Shown here piece after piece: positions 1 to 9,837 of a stretch of 64,000 bases of DNA. The stretch lies in the NCBI GenBank assembly GCA_949825045.1, contig OX463835.1:21593201-21657200 (forward strand). Direction: 5' to 3'. The notes beneath the pieces were generated by a model that was given only the letters and a program-made list of their open reading frames with translations, ran no database searches and was not told where the DNA came from. Origin of the DNA: Argyresthia goedartella (lineage: Eukaryota > Arthropoda > Insecta > Lepidoptera > Argyresthiidae). Positions within the stretch are counted from its first letter, which is position 1; every line of letters begins with the position of its first letter. The position numbers and the translations under genes were made by a program.

Positions 1-558
1 AAGCGACGATTAATAACTCTGTTCAAATCATTTAATTTATGTCATGTATTTCTAGAGCCGACTAGAATTACACTTACCAGCCAAACTTGCTTAGATAACG
101 TTTTTTGTGACTGTGCATTCACAAGTAAAAATGTAATTAACTGTTTACCATCCGATCACAGTGGTCAAACAGTTTCATTCCAAATTACTAGTGAAAATAA
201 GACTGATCCATCATTTTATAGGCCTATTACATCCCATAGACTAGAGATGTATATGAAAAACTTAGATATGGGTTTGCTAGTACCGGATTTTGATGAACAG
301 AACCCGAACAAAATCTATTCTGACTTCTTCAACATTATTCAAACAGAATTCAATACAGTTTTTAAATTAAAGAAAGTCAGTGCCAACAACGGTAAATCTA
401 AATTAATTGACTTGGCAACATTTGGAATTCGTAAAAGTAGAGCTATCTTGTATGATCTTTATGAACAAAAAACCTATAACTTTGATATAAAATTTCATGA
501 CTATGTTAAAAAATATTCCAAAACTTTCAAGTTGGTTTGTAGAACTGCAAAATCTTAA
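1..558 (+). pseudogene. LINE ORF2 endonuclease, C-terminal part plus start of linker
   Basis: The frame is open from base 1 to a TAA at 556-558. It contains EPTRIT, then CLDN, then the SDHSGQ block, which is the conserved C-terminal SDH motif of apurinic/apyrimidinic-type LINE endonucleases. In an active element this domain nicks the target DNA to prime reverse transcription. About 130 residues of linker follow. The N-terminal half of the domain is missing because the window starts inside it. The frame stops before the RT domain, so this is a fragment of a decayed ORF2. Confidence 0.8.
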
Positions 559-1154
559 CACATAAATAGAAAAATACAAAATTCAAATAATAGAATGAAA
601 ACAGTTTGGCAAATCATAAACCGTGAAACTGGCAAAGTTATACCAAATTTCTGCTTAAAGATAGGTGATGATGTTGTTAAATCCAACGCTGAGGTAGCTC
701 GAGCTTTTGAAACATTCTTTACCAATGCACCCTAACTCACAACAGAGCGTCTAAATTCATCTCCATATGAAGCAGAGGTTTTGTTAAAAAACAACACTAG
801 CATCAGTAATGTAGATTTAAAATTTTATCATGTATGTCCCCAGGATATTGTCAAAACGTATAAATTACTTAACTTAAAAAATACTGAAGACCTATGGGTA
901 TGTTAATCAAAGTCATTGGTTCAATAATATTTGTTATAGCCCCACACCTAGCTTATATATTTAATAAATGTGTTGATGATGGAGATTCCCAGACCTGATG
1001 AAACACAGTAAACTTATACCTCTGTTCAAGTCGGGAGACAAGGGTGATCCGTCAAATTTCAGATCAATATCGGTTCTTCCAACACTAAGTAAAATTTTTG
1101 AAAAGATTATACTCAATCAAATGCTCTCACACTTCAACCGTACAAAACAACTCC

Positions 1155-2366
1155 ACGCCAAGTTTCACTAGGGGTAAATCGACTACGGATGCAGGTATTA
1201 CCCTTATATCTCATATTTATTCTGCATGGGAAGCCGCACAGGATGCTATCGGTGTTTTTTGCGATCTGTCGAAGGCATTTGATTGTGTTGATCATGACAC
1301 GTTACTAATGAAATTAATTTATTACGGAGTTAGAAATAAAGCGTTGGATCTACTAAGATCATACCTAAGTAATATAATTCAAAGGGCAGAAGTCAACGGC
1401 GTTAAATCTGATGGATCGGGGGTAAAAATTGGCGTTCCACAAGGTTCCATATTAGGCCCTTTCTTATTCCTGGTATATATTAACGATCTGCCTTTTATGG
1501 TGGATAAATTGACTAACATAGTGTTGTTTGCTGATGATACTTCACTGGTCTTCAAAATTGAAAGACAAAAAGAAGATTTTAATGATGTCAATAGAGTATT
1601 AATTTTAACCTTGAATTGGTTCACAGTTAACAATTTATTGTTAAATGGTGGTAAAACCAAATGTATCAAATTCTCACTTTCAAATGTCAGGCAATTTGGG
1701 ACCAGTTTAGTGTTGGACAGCAATACGTTAGAATTAGTAAATGACACGAAGTTTCTTGGAATAACCATTGATAACAAATTGCAGTGGGGACCCCACATAG
1801 AAAAATTGGCTAGTAAATTAAGTTCTGCGGCTTACGCTGTTAGGAACATCAGTCAAATCACGGATGTGGCTACATCTAGGCTAGTATATTTTAGTTACTT
1901 TCATAGTGTCACGTCCTATGGTATCTGGTTGTGGGGGAAAGCAGCGGATATTCAAACTATTTTTATTTTACAGAAAAGAGCTATTCGAGCAATTTATAAT
2001 TTAAAACGCACAGACTCCTTAAGACAGCTTTTTAAAGAAATTGACACTCTAACTGTAGCTAGTCAATTTATTTTCGAAAATATAATGTATGTACGCAAGA
2101 ACCTTACAAAATTTCTCAAACTTAGCGATAGCTGTAATGTTAACCTAAGAAATAATCACAGACTACTTGCGCCCCGGTTTAGACTCGCGAAGGTTAGCAA
2201 TTCTTTCAAGGGTCAATGCATTCTCTACTACAACAAGATACCTCTGGAGATCTTGAAATTGCCATTTGAGCAATTTAAAATCCATGTTAAAGCGACTTTG
2301 TCGAAAAAGGGATATTACAATGTTCAAGATTACTTAAATGATGAACACAGACCTTGCTGTTTATAA
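1155..2366 (+). pseudogene. LINE ORF2 reverse transcriptase, family X copy 1
   Basis: RT motifs appear in the expected order: GKSTTDAG, then CDLSKAFDCVDH, then GVPQGSILGPFLFLVYINDL, then LFADDTSL with the catalytic Asp pair, then the K-x-LG block (KFLGITID). The C-terminal region characteristic of Jockey-superfamily LINEs follows (SYGIWLWGKAADI, RAIRAIYNLK). The frame runs about 400 codons without a stop to TAA at 2364-2366. The frame opens at 1098, but RT-like sequence begins only near 1155; upstream the reading frame is broken, so no intact ORF2 exists. The enzyme would copy the element RNA at the nicked target. Confidence 0.85.
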
Positions 2367-2472
2367 TTTTGTAATTATTTATTCTTGCTTATTAATTATG
2401 ATAATAACTAAATATTATAATTTGTATTAGTTAAGCATAAGCAATTTTTAAAAAGAGATCTAAAAATCAATC

Positions 2473-2504
2473 TGTGGGAGTTTCTACGCCCTTCTTCTCC
2501 CACA
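2473..2504 (+). other. 3' UTR RNA hairpin of family X LINE
   Basis: TGTGGGAG and CTCCCACA form an 8-bp stem around a loop beginning TTTCTACGCCC. The same loop with a different but still complementary stem is found at 17903-17935 in the X element, and an unchanged stem is at 28669-28700. A 3' UTR hairpin is often the RT recognition site in LINEs; here that role is inferred. Confidence 0.6.
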
Positions 2505-2600
2505 GTGGTCCAATATAGAGAAGTGGTAAAAAATGACGATTGCTAAGTATATGTAAATATCTACAGTAATAAAGACATTTGGAATTGGAATTTGGAATTG

Positions 2601-2640
2601 GAACGGAAATTTGACATAACTTCACACGATCAAACACTAA
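2601..2640 (+). repeat. Direct repeat flanking an RT fragment (partner at 3425-3462)
   Basis: A segment of about 38 bases containing TTTGACATAAC and GATCAAACACTA recurs at 3425-3462 with a few mismatches. The two copies bracket the LINE fragment at 2707-3304. They may be remnants of a repeat into which the fragment was inserted; they are too long and too diverged for a simple target-site duplication. Confidence 0.4.
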
Positions 2641-2706
2641 CTATGTTGTGATTAACTATTTATATTATTTATCTATGATATTGATCAATGCTTTCAAACC
2701 TCTAGA

Positions 2707-3304
2707 TTTCTGCTTTTTGCCGATGACATGAAGATTTTGAGAGTTGTTAATGGGGTCTCGGATGGTGAACTCTTACAGAGTGACTTATATAGGCTTGACG
2801 GCTACTGCGTAACAAATAAGCTGGATTTAAATGTCACCAAGTGTTTCTTCATAACTTTTACCCGTAAATTAAAACCGTACATAAATAATTATCAAATTAA
2901 GGATCTTCCGCTTTCTAGAGTATATGACAGCAGAGACCTTGGTGTTGTTATTGACAGCAGACTTATCTTTGTAAAGCCTTTGAAGCCTTTGAAGTCGTTT
3001 AAGCGAATGAAAACTATTAAAATTCTATATTGTGCTTATGTCATATGCTTCGCAGGTTTGGAACCCGTGCTTCGACGTCTACATCAATAGACTTGAACGG
3101 ATTCAGAAGAAATTTACAAGATATATCGCCTTTAAGTTCAAGTTGCCCAAGCTCAGCTATGAGTATCACTGTGCACGTTTACATTTGTTACCACTGAAAC
3201 TTCGCAGGGATATCTCAGATATGGTATTCCTGATGAAAATAGTTAAGGGCACTGTTGACTGTCCCTCTCCTAAAGCTGTTACCTCTCCTAAAAATGTAAA
3301 ATAA
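2707..3304 (+). pseudogene. LINE reverse transcriptase fragment (Jockey superfamily), frameshifted
   Basis: The first frame (2707-3090) starts at the catalytic palm block FLLFADDMK and continues through LDLNVTKC and the DLGVVID block. Around 3030-3050 the coding signal moves to another frame (3032-3304) that reads SYASQVWNP, then RLERIQKKF, then LHLLPLKLRRD, the usual C-terminal region after the RT of Jockey-like LINEs. The N-terminal RT blocks and the endonuclease are absent, so it is a 5'-truncated, frameshifted relic. It differs in sequence from family X. Confidence 0.7.
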
Positions 3305-3660
3305 AATTAAATTAAATAAAAAATCAGTCACTTACTCACACAGCACTTGCGTTGCATTATACTGTAACGCCAGCCAGAAGAGATTATAGACAGTAATATT
3401 ACTTTAAAATTGGGAGAAGTTTTTCACGGAACTTTGACATAACATCACTCGATCAAACACTATTGTCAATCGACAACAAGAACGTCATCGCGGACGATGT
3501 TGACGTTATAGGGGAATGCAGAGGGTGAAGGAAGGGGAAATCCTGTCATACATCAATGTTTCAGAGTGGTCGAATTGGAAGTTGGCGGGGCATGGTCACG
3601 TTGATTCGAATTCGATCTTCTTCGTACTACATATTAGTAATCTGTGTCTTCTTCTTTTAT
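3305..3660. other. No gene recognised
   Basis: Apart from the direct-repeat copy at 3425-3462 I see no coding potential, RNA gene or clear repeat end in this stretch. Confidence 0.5.
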
Positions 3661-3759
3661 TTTAATGGCGGTCTAACAACATTTTTTTTGTTTAATTCGC
3701 CTTGTCTGTGAGGCAAAGGTTGTAGACCATACAGCCTTGTCATGAGTGTTCAATGTGTC

Positions 3760-4090
3760 TGTCAATGTTGTCGGTGTACGGCAACGGGGCCAAGTCTTCT
3801 AAAGGCCATTAAATAGCCAAATCTCCGCTTTTAAATAAAGGCACTAGGCCAAGTCTTCAATGTCTTTTCAATAAAGGCAACTAAGCCAAGTCTTCAATGT
3901 CTTTTCAGTGTAAGGGACGAGGCCAAGTCTTCAATTTTTTTTTTATGTAAGGCAACTAGGCCAAGTTTTCATTAAGAATAGTAAAGTTAAATCCGGTTGT
4001 TTACGTAAAATCAGATTATATGGCACATTAGCCAAGTCATTAGATCGTGTGTACTTTAATCCGGTAAGTAAGGGCAATACTGCCAAGTCT
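3760..4090 (-). repeat. Imperfect tandem repeats in the 3' UTR of the I-like element
   Basis: The motif GGCCAAGTCTTC or a near version recurs about every 60 bases on the plus strand (around 3788, 3850, 3893, 3920 and 3960), each preceded by an AAGGCA/AAGGCAACTAG-type spacer. On the element's own strand it reads GAAGACTTGGCC. The array starts at the end of the coding region, so it belongs to the 3' UTR. A related non-repeated piece (CAGGTAAAGGTCTATTGACCATGCAGCC) begins near 6740. Confidence 0.55.
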
Positions 4091-4567
4091 GAAGCAAATT
4101 TCGCCAATTGTAGATTCCACATATTTATGAATAGGTATGAAGGTTTCTGGGTTTTTCAATAATTCCTGAAGCAAGCGCGGGATGTTCGGGTCTTCTTTGA
4201 AAATATTCAATAATTGATCAGCCAAAACTATCCTTTGGATGGCAAAGGCCGGACATTCGTAAAAAATGTGGTGAAGAGATTGTGCAGAAGCGGTATTGCA
4301 TTGATCACACTCATCCGAAGATGTTATGTTCAGCCTTTTTAAATGAGCGTTGAAGCGTCCATTACCAAGTCTGAGCCGGAAGATTAAGGTATAGAATTTA
4401 CGGAATATAAATTCGGCGCCTTTGACGAACCAGGGTCGGGATATTTTCTTGTTGATTTGGTAATACCATTTTCCTTTGAGGCTGACTGTTTCTTGCCAGT
4501 GATGCATCCATTCTTTCTTCATGGCGTCCTTGAGTTGTATTGTTAGGTCAGAGCTTGGAACATTCAA
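4040..4567 (-). pseudogene. C-terminal cysteine domain of I-like LINE ORF2
   Basis: The 175-codon frame ends ORF2. It contains a region after the RNase H (RPWFVKGAEFIFRKFYTL, RLRLGNGRFNAHL) and then CDQCNTASAQSLHHIFYECP, a C-x2-C-x8-H-x4-C arrangement typical of the nucleic-acid-binding finger at the end of I/R1-type ORF2 proteins. It is out of frame with the RNase H segment upstream. Confidence 0.65.
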
Positions 4568-4731
4568 AGCACTTGTAGGTAGACTTACGGGACATGATGA
4601 TATAGACCTTGCTAGGAAATCGTCATTTTTGTTACCGGCAATACCGATATGTGACGGTGTCCAGAAAAATATAACCTCTTTGTTGTTGTGCCGTTTGCAA
4701 ATGTCACAATACTTTTCACGTATTGCATAAA

Positions 4732-5022
4732 TTAAATAATTGGAACCAGCGTAAACCTTGGGGTTCTGGAAAACCCTGATAAAACGCTCATACTATCGGT
4801 AACTACGATCCACTTCTCTGCTTCTCTTACTTCTATGTACTCCAAAGCTTGAAGAATAGCTATAGCTTCTGCACTGTACACACTCATTTCATCAGGTATT
4901 CTGAGACCCGTACCTTTTATAGTCGTTAAATCGTATGTGGCAATTGATACTATGCTGCCCTTTTTAGAGCCATCTGTATATATCTGACTGTATTCCTTCC
5001 AGGTAGAAAGCATATCATACAC
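4732..5022 (-). pseudogene. RNase H domain fragment of I-like LINE
   Basis: The frame contains YTDGSK (first catalytic Asp), SAEAIAILQALEY (catalytic Glu helix) and VTDSMSVL (second Asp), the three RNase HI motifs in order. The last catalytic Asp is lost where the frame breaks near 4732. The domain would degrade the RNA template after first-strand synthesis. It is useful for placing the element in the I group. Confidence 0.75.
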
Positions 5023-5151
5023 TTGTTGTTTTTGTTATAATTGTCTTTCCATTGTGTCTCCATAGCACAAAACTTACTCTCATAACAACCCATGTAACAA
5101 GGCCATATGGGATTCTCAGCAATATTAAATTCAGAGATATTTTTAAAAATT

Positions 5152-5503
5152 TCAGGAAGAAAATTTCTTAACCAAGTAAGGAAGATTTGATGAACAAACT
5201 GAATACACACTAACGATCTTGGAAATGAGAGGATTGTCTCTGAGAGACAAAAGTTTCAGAATAAAGTTGTTTTTTAAATAATTGAACCGAAATATAAGTG
5301 GGGGTACCCTACACTCTGCTTTCATAGAAACAATGGGAGTGGAAATCATAGCACCATTTATAGTGCGTAGGTTTTTATTCTGTATCTTATCCAACTTATT
5401 TAATAGTTTATCTTGAGAACAAAAACAAAAGAAAGCATACTCAAAATGACTCCTCACAAAGGACTTGTATAACAAAAGTAATATTTTGGGATCTGCACCC
5501 TAA
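5152..5503 (-). pseudogene. RT thumb/connection fragment of I-like LINE
   Basis: The translation LLYKSFVRSHFEYA followed by LDKIQNKNLRTINGAM is the usual post-RT region of I-like LINEs (YKSxVRSxxEYA then IQNxxLR). The coding signal continues upstream to about 5503 (GADPKILL) before it is interrupted by the repeat at 5536-5942. Confidence 0.6.
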
Positions 5504-5535
5504 GAAGTTTCAGCAAGTGACCTCAAATTTTAGGT

Positions 5536-5942
5536 CCTTACATATGAAATTGGCGTTTTGTATGGAGAAATTGAAGTTAACTCAATTGTCAGTACAAAAA
5601 TTTTTGTATTTTTTTTAGGAATGACAGATTCTAATTTTATAAACTTTGTGTGTATGAATGAGACATCATTTAGCTAATATTTTTTTTTATTTAAATAGTG
5701 AAAAGTGTCAGCTGTAAAAAAAATGTTACGAATATTATCATGAAAATGGATGACATTTAGGAGTCACTGATGTCGAATATAACATTTTAGTTATCAAACT
5801 GAAAATTAAAAGAAAATTTAATAAGTAGATGTATAATATTGAAATTAATTTTAATACAATAAAAAAAAACTGGAAATAGCTAGTGAATTACTGGAATTAT
5901 GGACTCCTGAATCTGGAAGAGAAATTCGCCAATTTCATAGGT
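5536..5942. mobile_element. MITE-like A/T-rich insertion with short inverted ends
   Basis: The left end contains CATATGAAATTGGCG and the right end CGCCAATTTCATAGG, which are inverted matches of 14 of 16 bases when extended by one. The segment separates two parts of the I-like LINE that should be adjacent (RT end at about 5945 and thumb start at 5503), so it is an insertion. No coding capacity is seen. Exact borders and a target duplication could not be fixed. Confidence 0.5.
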
Positions 5943-6412
5943 TATATATTAGACGCCACCCAATATTAGACGCCTTTACCGCTCTATCTGATAAGCAACC
6001 AACATATTTCTCAAAACGGAAATTTTGAGTAAAGATAACTTCTAGAAATCTGACTGATCCATCAACTGGAAGTATTTTCCTCTCATACCAAATTTTTACT
6101 CTAGAAACTCTGACACTTTTTATTGTAAAAACTACCACTTTACTTTTTTTTACACTAATGTCCAAATCTAATTGATTAAAATAAGCATTAAGTTTTTGTA
6201 ATGCTTGGTTTAATTTGTCAATGACATTATCTAAGTTTGATCCAGAAGATTAAACAACCAGGTCATCTGTAAATTGTAAATTTTGAACTTTATTGCCTAA
6301 AATTGAATTCAATTTGTGTATATAAATAATAAACAATAATGGGGATAGAATACCACCCTGGCATACTCCTTTGTAGGAGAATCTAGATCCAGTCAATGTT
6401 TTTTTTAATTTT
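5935..6412 (-). pseudogene. RT palm fragment of I-like LINE
   Basis: The minus strand around 6390-6250 reads GVCQGGILSPLLFIIYI and then LQFTDDLVV, matching RT blocks 4 and 5 with Thr in place of the usual Ala before the Asp pair. The frame resumes at 6165-5935 with KSKVVVFTIK and a degraded K-x-LG-like block. Stops and frame changes show it is inactive. Confidence 0.65.
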
Positions 6413-6574
6413 ACAAAAACTTCGCGTCCATGAGTCAGTTACCCTATACGGCGTATACTTGTCCAAGTTCATTTCTCCATCACCTGGGCTCGACTCGGAG
6501 TCACCGCTATCAGTGACTTCATCCTCCTCACCATCCTTCTTTCTCTTCTTAGGCTTTCGCCCCCCCATTTTCAT
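6408..6574 (-). pseudogene. ORF1 N-terminus of I-like LINE fused to RT by a deletion
   Basis: The ATG at 6572-6574 opens a basic then acidic peptide (KPKKRKKDGEEDE, then GDSESSPGDGE) of about 50 codons, like the start of a LINE ORF1 gag-like protein. At about 6408 it passes directly into RT sequence (TGSRFSYKGVCQGG in another frame). Hence ORF1, endonuclease and early RT have been deleted. The ORF1 assignment rests on position and composition only. Confidence 0.45.
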
Positions 6575-6872
6575 CTAATAAGCAACGATTAAGTCACCAG
6601 AAACTAGTTTTATACTATTTTACAATGTTGTATTTAAAAATTGCCTCCTAGCTTTTCGAGATTTCCCGCGCTTTTTTCTCTAACAACAAGTTGTCAAGTA
6701 TTTTTTTCTATTTTTTTTTAGGTTTGCCTCTCAAGTGTTCAGGTAAAGGTCTATTGACCATGCAGCCAATTCTTAAGTCTTTCGTTCATTTCATAAGTCT
6801 GATTTTCAATAAAATCTTGTCCATTCATATTTAATAGTCTAAGACCAATCTTGGGTTTGTATTCATTCATAT

Positions 6873-6972
6873 TTTCAATTCATGTTTCAGTCCGGGTATT
6901 TTCCATGGGAAAAATGTCTTTGTTTCAATTCATGTTTCAGTCCGGGTGTTTTCCATTAGGAAAAATTGTCTT
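6873..6972 (+). repeat. Two tandem copies of a 50-bp unit
   Basis: TTTCAATTCATGTTTCAGTC begins at 6873 and again at 6923, each followed by CGGGT-TTTTCCAT and AAAAAT-GTCTTTG with minor differences. The unit lies in a non-coding stretch (6600-7160) that also carries a piece resembling the I-like 3' UTR near 6740. Confidence 0.7.
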
Positions 6973-7474
6973 TGTTTCGGGTTACAGTTGTCGTGGAGAA
7001 ATTAACCTGGGTCAAAATATGTGTAAATACAAAATACGACACAATAAACTGGCGGTTCAGTGGATATGTCATACCTATATATTGCGATATAAAGCGACTC
7101 TTGCCTTTTCTATTAAACTGCATTTGTCTCTAAGTCATATTTACATCTACTGAAAGCTAACCTGATAGGCAGCCATTATGCATGACCCGAGGCTACACGT
7201 CAAAAACAGCTGTGCTGTATTTTAACTAAATAATTTTGTTTAAATTCGTCTATTTGTGAATATAGTGTTAGTTTTTAGTGTTTGTTAAGACAATTAATAG
7301 TGTCCCAGTGATAAACGTGGTCAGAATTATAATTGTGATAAAATAATCGATCACGGGCCAACAGACCAAAGGACGATTTAAACTGTTTTGACACTGTGTT
7401 CAACTGACATTGTCTTGCCTTTCCCTTGCTACATAGCGAGTATTTTTTCTTTTGTTTTCACATTACTAATCATA

Positions 7475-8965
7475 ATGATGACTCGCAATGCTTTGTCTCG
7501 CCAAGCGGAGTCCAGGCTCCAACTGGTTTTGCAGGAATTAAAGCAAGCAAAGGGACAGGTGGAACAATTAGAAGCAGAAAGAGATGAAAATGAAAAAACT
7601 ATCTTGGAAAGCTTAGAAAACAATCAAAAATTAAAGAGGGAACTGTCCGCGCTACATTCCATTAATATTTCTATTACTGAGGAACGGGATAGGCTGCAAC
7701 TAATAATAGATGGGTTTGATGAGCACTGTGGCACTGAGTTTGAGTCAATTTATACTTTATTGCACAAAAACAGAAGATACAGATACATCAAAATGGAAAC
7801 TAGGTGTACAAAGGCGAGCTTATCTCTAAAAAGAGATTTCTTCCAGCAAACCTAATATGGACAGAATACATGAAATAACAGGTAGACCTATGTGCACAAC
7901 GTTAAAAATATTAAAATAATAAACTAATTACTAATGTGTACATAAATACATAATATCAATACAAATAGACAAAATTATACTACATATATATCAAAGCAAT
8001 AAACCTACATAAATCTAGTATGGAAGAGAAAGATAGTGTTATTTTAACATGAGAAAGATAGCGAGTTTTAAAAATAGAAAGTGACGGGCTGTCTCTGATG
8101 GCGCTAGGAAGTTTGTTCCAGAGCCTGATAGCTCGTAGTCTGAACCCATGTTCATATGCGGCTGTATTGTGTTGCGGAGTTATAAGCAGTGATCGAGCGT
8201 GAGATCTCCGAGGCCTATCCGAGGACAAAAATTCAAAATGATCTCGTAAGAAGACAGGATAGCGAGGATTAAATAAGATGTTATAGAGGCAGATGAGTCC
8301 GTCCTGCACAGAACTTCAATCCTGGAGAAGGAACTGTGTGATGCCCACCAACATATCACACAGCTGGAAGAAGCGGCTCTGCCACAGTGACCACGCAGAG
8401 CTTATTTGATGAATTGGTAGCAGTAAATATTTCCTTGGGCCATGTCTCTGTTGCGGGCTGTAGCTTGCCCACTATGACTATTGACCTTACTAAGGATGAC
8501 TCAGTGTGTAATGTGGCAGCCAGCAGCAGGGACAGCACACACAAATTGAAACGAAGTAAAAATAAGTTAAGAAAATATGTCAAAATTAATAAGTTTATAT
8601 AAAAAAACAAAAATATGCTAAAAAAACAAAAAAAGGTTGTAACAAAGCTTCATAATAAAAGAAGGGTTTTAGATACACTGGAGCTGTGTACTGCTCAGCT
8701 TAATTATAATCAGAATAGCTATGAGGACAACATGCATGAGCTAAGATGCAAACTTGACCAGGCAGAGCGCTCCCTGGGGCACTACATTAGCCTCTATGAC
8801 AAAACCAGAGCGGAAACCAGGGAACTGAATCTAGCTATGGATGCAGTTCTCAGTAGCCAGGTTAGCCTAGAAACTAAAATATTGGAGAGCTGCTATTGTG
8901 TGCCGGACTGTGCTCCGTCAGCTACTACTCCCTTCTGGATGTTAGCACTTCATATCCAGGTATAA
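7475..8965 (+). pseudogene. Family X ORF1, coiled-coil N-terminal part, interrupted
   Basis: From the ATG at 7475 the frame encodes a long heptad-rich helix (LQLVLQELKQAKGQVEQL and onward) to about 7797, where foreign LINE sequence begins. Coiled-coil sequence resumes after about 8306 (LEKELCDAHQHITQLEE) and continues in several frames to 8965 (LRCKLDQAERSLGHYI). Upstream of the ATG the open frame has a hydrophobic run, which I regard as 5' UTR. ORF1 proteins of this LINE group bind element RNA and multimerise through the coiled coil; here it is broken by the insertion and frameshifts. Confidence 0.65.
7798..8305 (-). mobile_element. 5'-truncated LINE 3' end (Zenon-like CR1 type) inserted in family X ORF1
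   Basis: The minus-strand frame (8309-7980) ends a LINE ORF2: NILFNPRYP, then RPRRSHA, then HGFRLRAIRLWNKLPSAIRD. It closely matches the end of the LINE at 31254-32403. Its 3' UTR contains the family hairpin ATCTCTTTTTAGAGAT (7811-7832 region) next to GGTTTGCTGG. Only the last 110 codons and the 3' UTR are present. The family name is a tentative recollection of lepidopteran CR1/Zenon elements. Confidence 0.75.
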
Positions 8966-9534
8966 AAACAATTATGTACAGTGATGAACTTGGAAAAAAT
9001 ATGGGCCAATTATTAAATATGTATATGGAGCATACGGTAATAAATAATTGTTTACCTAACTGTAATCTGCATGATATTATGCAAATAGTAGATAATGCTA
9101 ACTGTGATGACTGTTATTTAATCATATGCCTCGGTAATAGGGGTAATGTGAACAAGTCTGACTTAATTAAATATTTAGACAAGCTCTGTTCTTTAAAAGT
9201 AAAACAAATTGTTATGTTCACATTCCCTTACAGCTGCAGCCTGCCACAATCAGAAAACAACCTTAGATATAAGCTGAATATGACCTTGCATACTATATCA
9301 TGCAATAATAATATCCATGTAATGGATGCTAACAATTTTGTTAGTAGAAATAAATATTATTTGACTAAAGGTAAATATTACCTTCCTAGTTTTTACAAAA
9401 GACAAGTAGCAAATTCGCTGTCCTATTATTTTAATATAACAGCCAAAAATTTGGCTACACATAATGCCTCTATTGAGCATTATACTGATGTTTCAAACAA
9501 AACCTTGGAAGCTTTTCCAAGTCATTTAAATTAG
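8905..9534 (+). pseudogene. Family X ORF1, SGNH-esterase-like C-terminal domain
   Basis: The frame ending at 9532-9534 contains IKTIMYSDELGK, which sits where SGNH hydrolases have the GDS block, and later CDDCYLIICLGNRGN, which resembles the GxND block. The catalytic Ser of block I is not in its usual place. The layout is the same in ORF1 of element Y (INGDENVRGL and VFSVGNHDSC). Esterase-like ORF1 domains are known in CR1-group LINEs; whether this one has any activity is doubtful. The sequence before about 8950 belongs to a different frame of the coiled-coil part. Confidence 0.5.
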
Positions 9535-9837
9535 ATACAACGACAATAGAGGAAGTCTCTAGCCCGTCAAATAATATTAATAAAGTACATAATAAAAACA
9601 GAAAAATTCAATATTGTAAAATAAATGCAAAGTTTACTAATCTGGTCCACCAAAATATTCAAGGTATTAGCAGTAAATTATTAGAGTTGGAATTGTGCAT
9701 GAACTCTTTTAATATTGATATTTTATGTCTAACAGAACATTGGCTAAAAAGCCATGAGCTCATGTTCAATTTCAGTAACCACCAGGTTGGTAGTTCTTTT
9801 TGCAGATCACATGCTGTTCGTGGAGGCTCTCTAATAT
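9534..9837 (+). pseudogene. Family X ORF2 start: endonuclease N-terminus
   Basis: In the frame that overlaps the ORF1 stop by one base, the sequence reads through to LVHQNIQGISSKLLELE and DILCLTEHWL, the first two conserved blocks of the AP-type LINE endonuclease (the Glu in TEHW is catalytic). There is no ATG before these blocks, so translation would depend on readthrough, frameshift or reinitiation from ORF1. The frame ends in RGGSLIYN where element Y begins. Confidence 0.75.

Larger units (their letters stand above)
1..2598 (+). mobile_element. Family X non-LTR retrotransposon, copy 1 (Jockey superfamily, CR1/Daphne-like), cut by window edge
   Basis: The segment reads, in order, endonuclease C-terminus, linker, reverse transcriptase and 3' UTR, so it is a LINE on the plus strand whose 5' half lies outside the window. 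The linker at 559-1100 still translates in pieces but carries several stops and frame changes, so this copy cannot make a full ORF2 protein. The 3' end is a short repeated tail of TTTGGAATTGGAA type at about 2576-2602. The same family recurs at 7160-18083, 27115-27690 (minus) and 27775-28790. Clade assignment rests on the RT motifs and the apurinic-like endonuclease, and I cannot separate CR1, Daphne and Jockey by eye. Confidence 0.85.
3670..6700 (-). mobile_element. I-like non-LTR retrotransposon with RNase H domain, minus strand, internally deleted
   Basis: Read on the minus strand the order is ORF1 N-terminus (6574-6410), RT palm blocks (6400-5940), thumb/connection (5503-5152), RNase H (5022-4732) and a cysteine-bearing C-terminal domain (4567-4040). 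An RNase H domain after RT is typical of the I group of LINEs. All parts are in different frames or separated by stops. The ORF1 start is joined directly to the middle of RT, so ORF1, the endonuclease and the early RT are missing. A separate A/T-rich repeat interrupts the element at 5536-5942. Confidence 0.75.
7160..9837 (+). mobile_element. Family X LINE, 5' half (ORF1 and start of ORF2), split by element Y
   Basis: This half holds a 5' UTR, a coiled-coil ORF1 interrupted at 7798-8305 by another LINE, a second ORF1 domain, and the first ~100 codons of ORF2 endonuclease ending at RGGSLIY. The rest of the endonuclease resumes at 15229 (FLNKHIKFKN). The spacing between the GG of this block and the VISVYSPP block, when the two halves are joined, is 43 residues against 42 in element Y. 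The two parts are therefore one element with Y inserted between them. Confidence 0.8.

Noticed and set aside
1379..1798. 139-codon minus-strand ORF
   Set aside because: It is the antisense of the RT palm of family X and has no independent motif.
6383..6578. Plus-strand ORF over the I-like ORF1 start
   Set aside because: Shadow of the minus-strand ORF1 peptide; Ser/Pro-rich by composition only.
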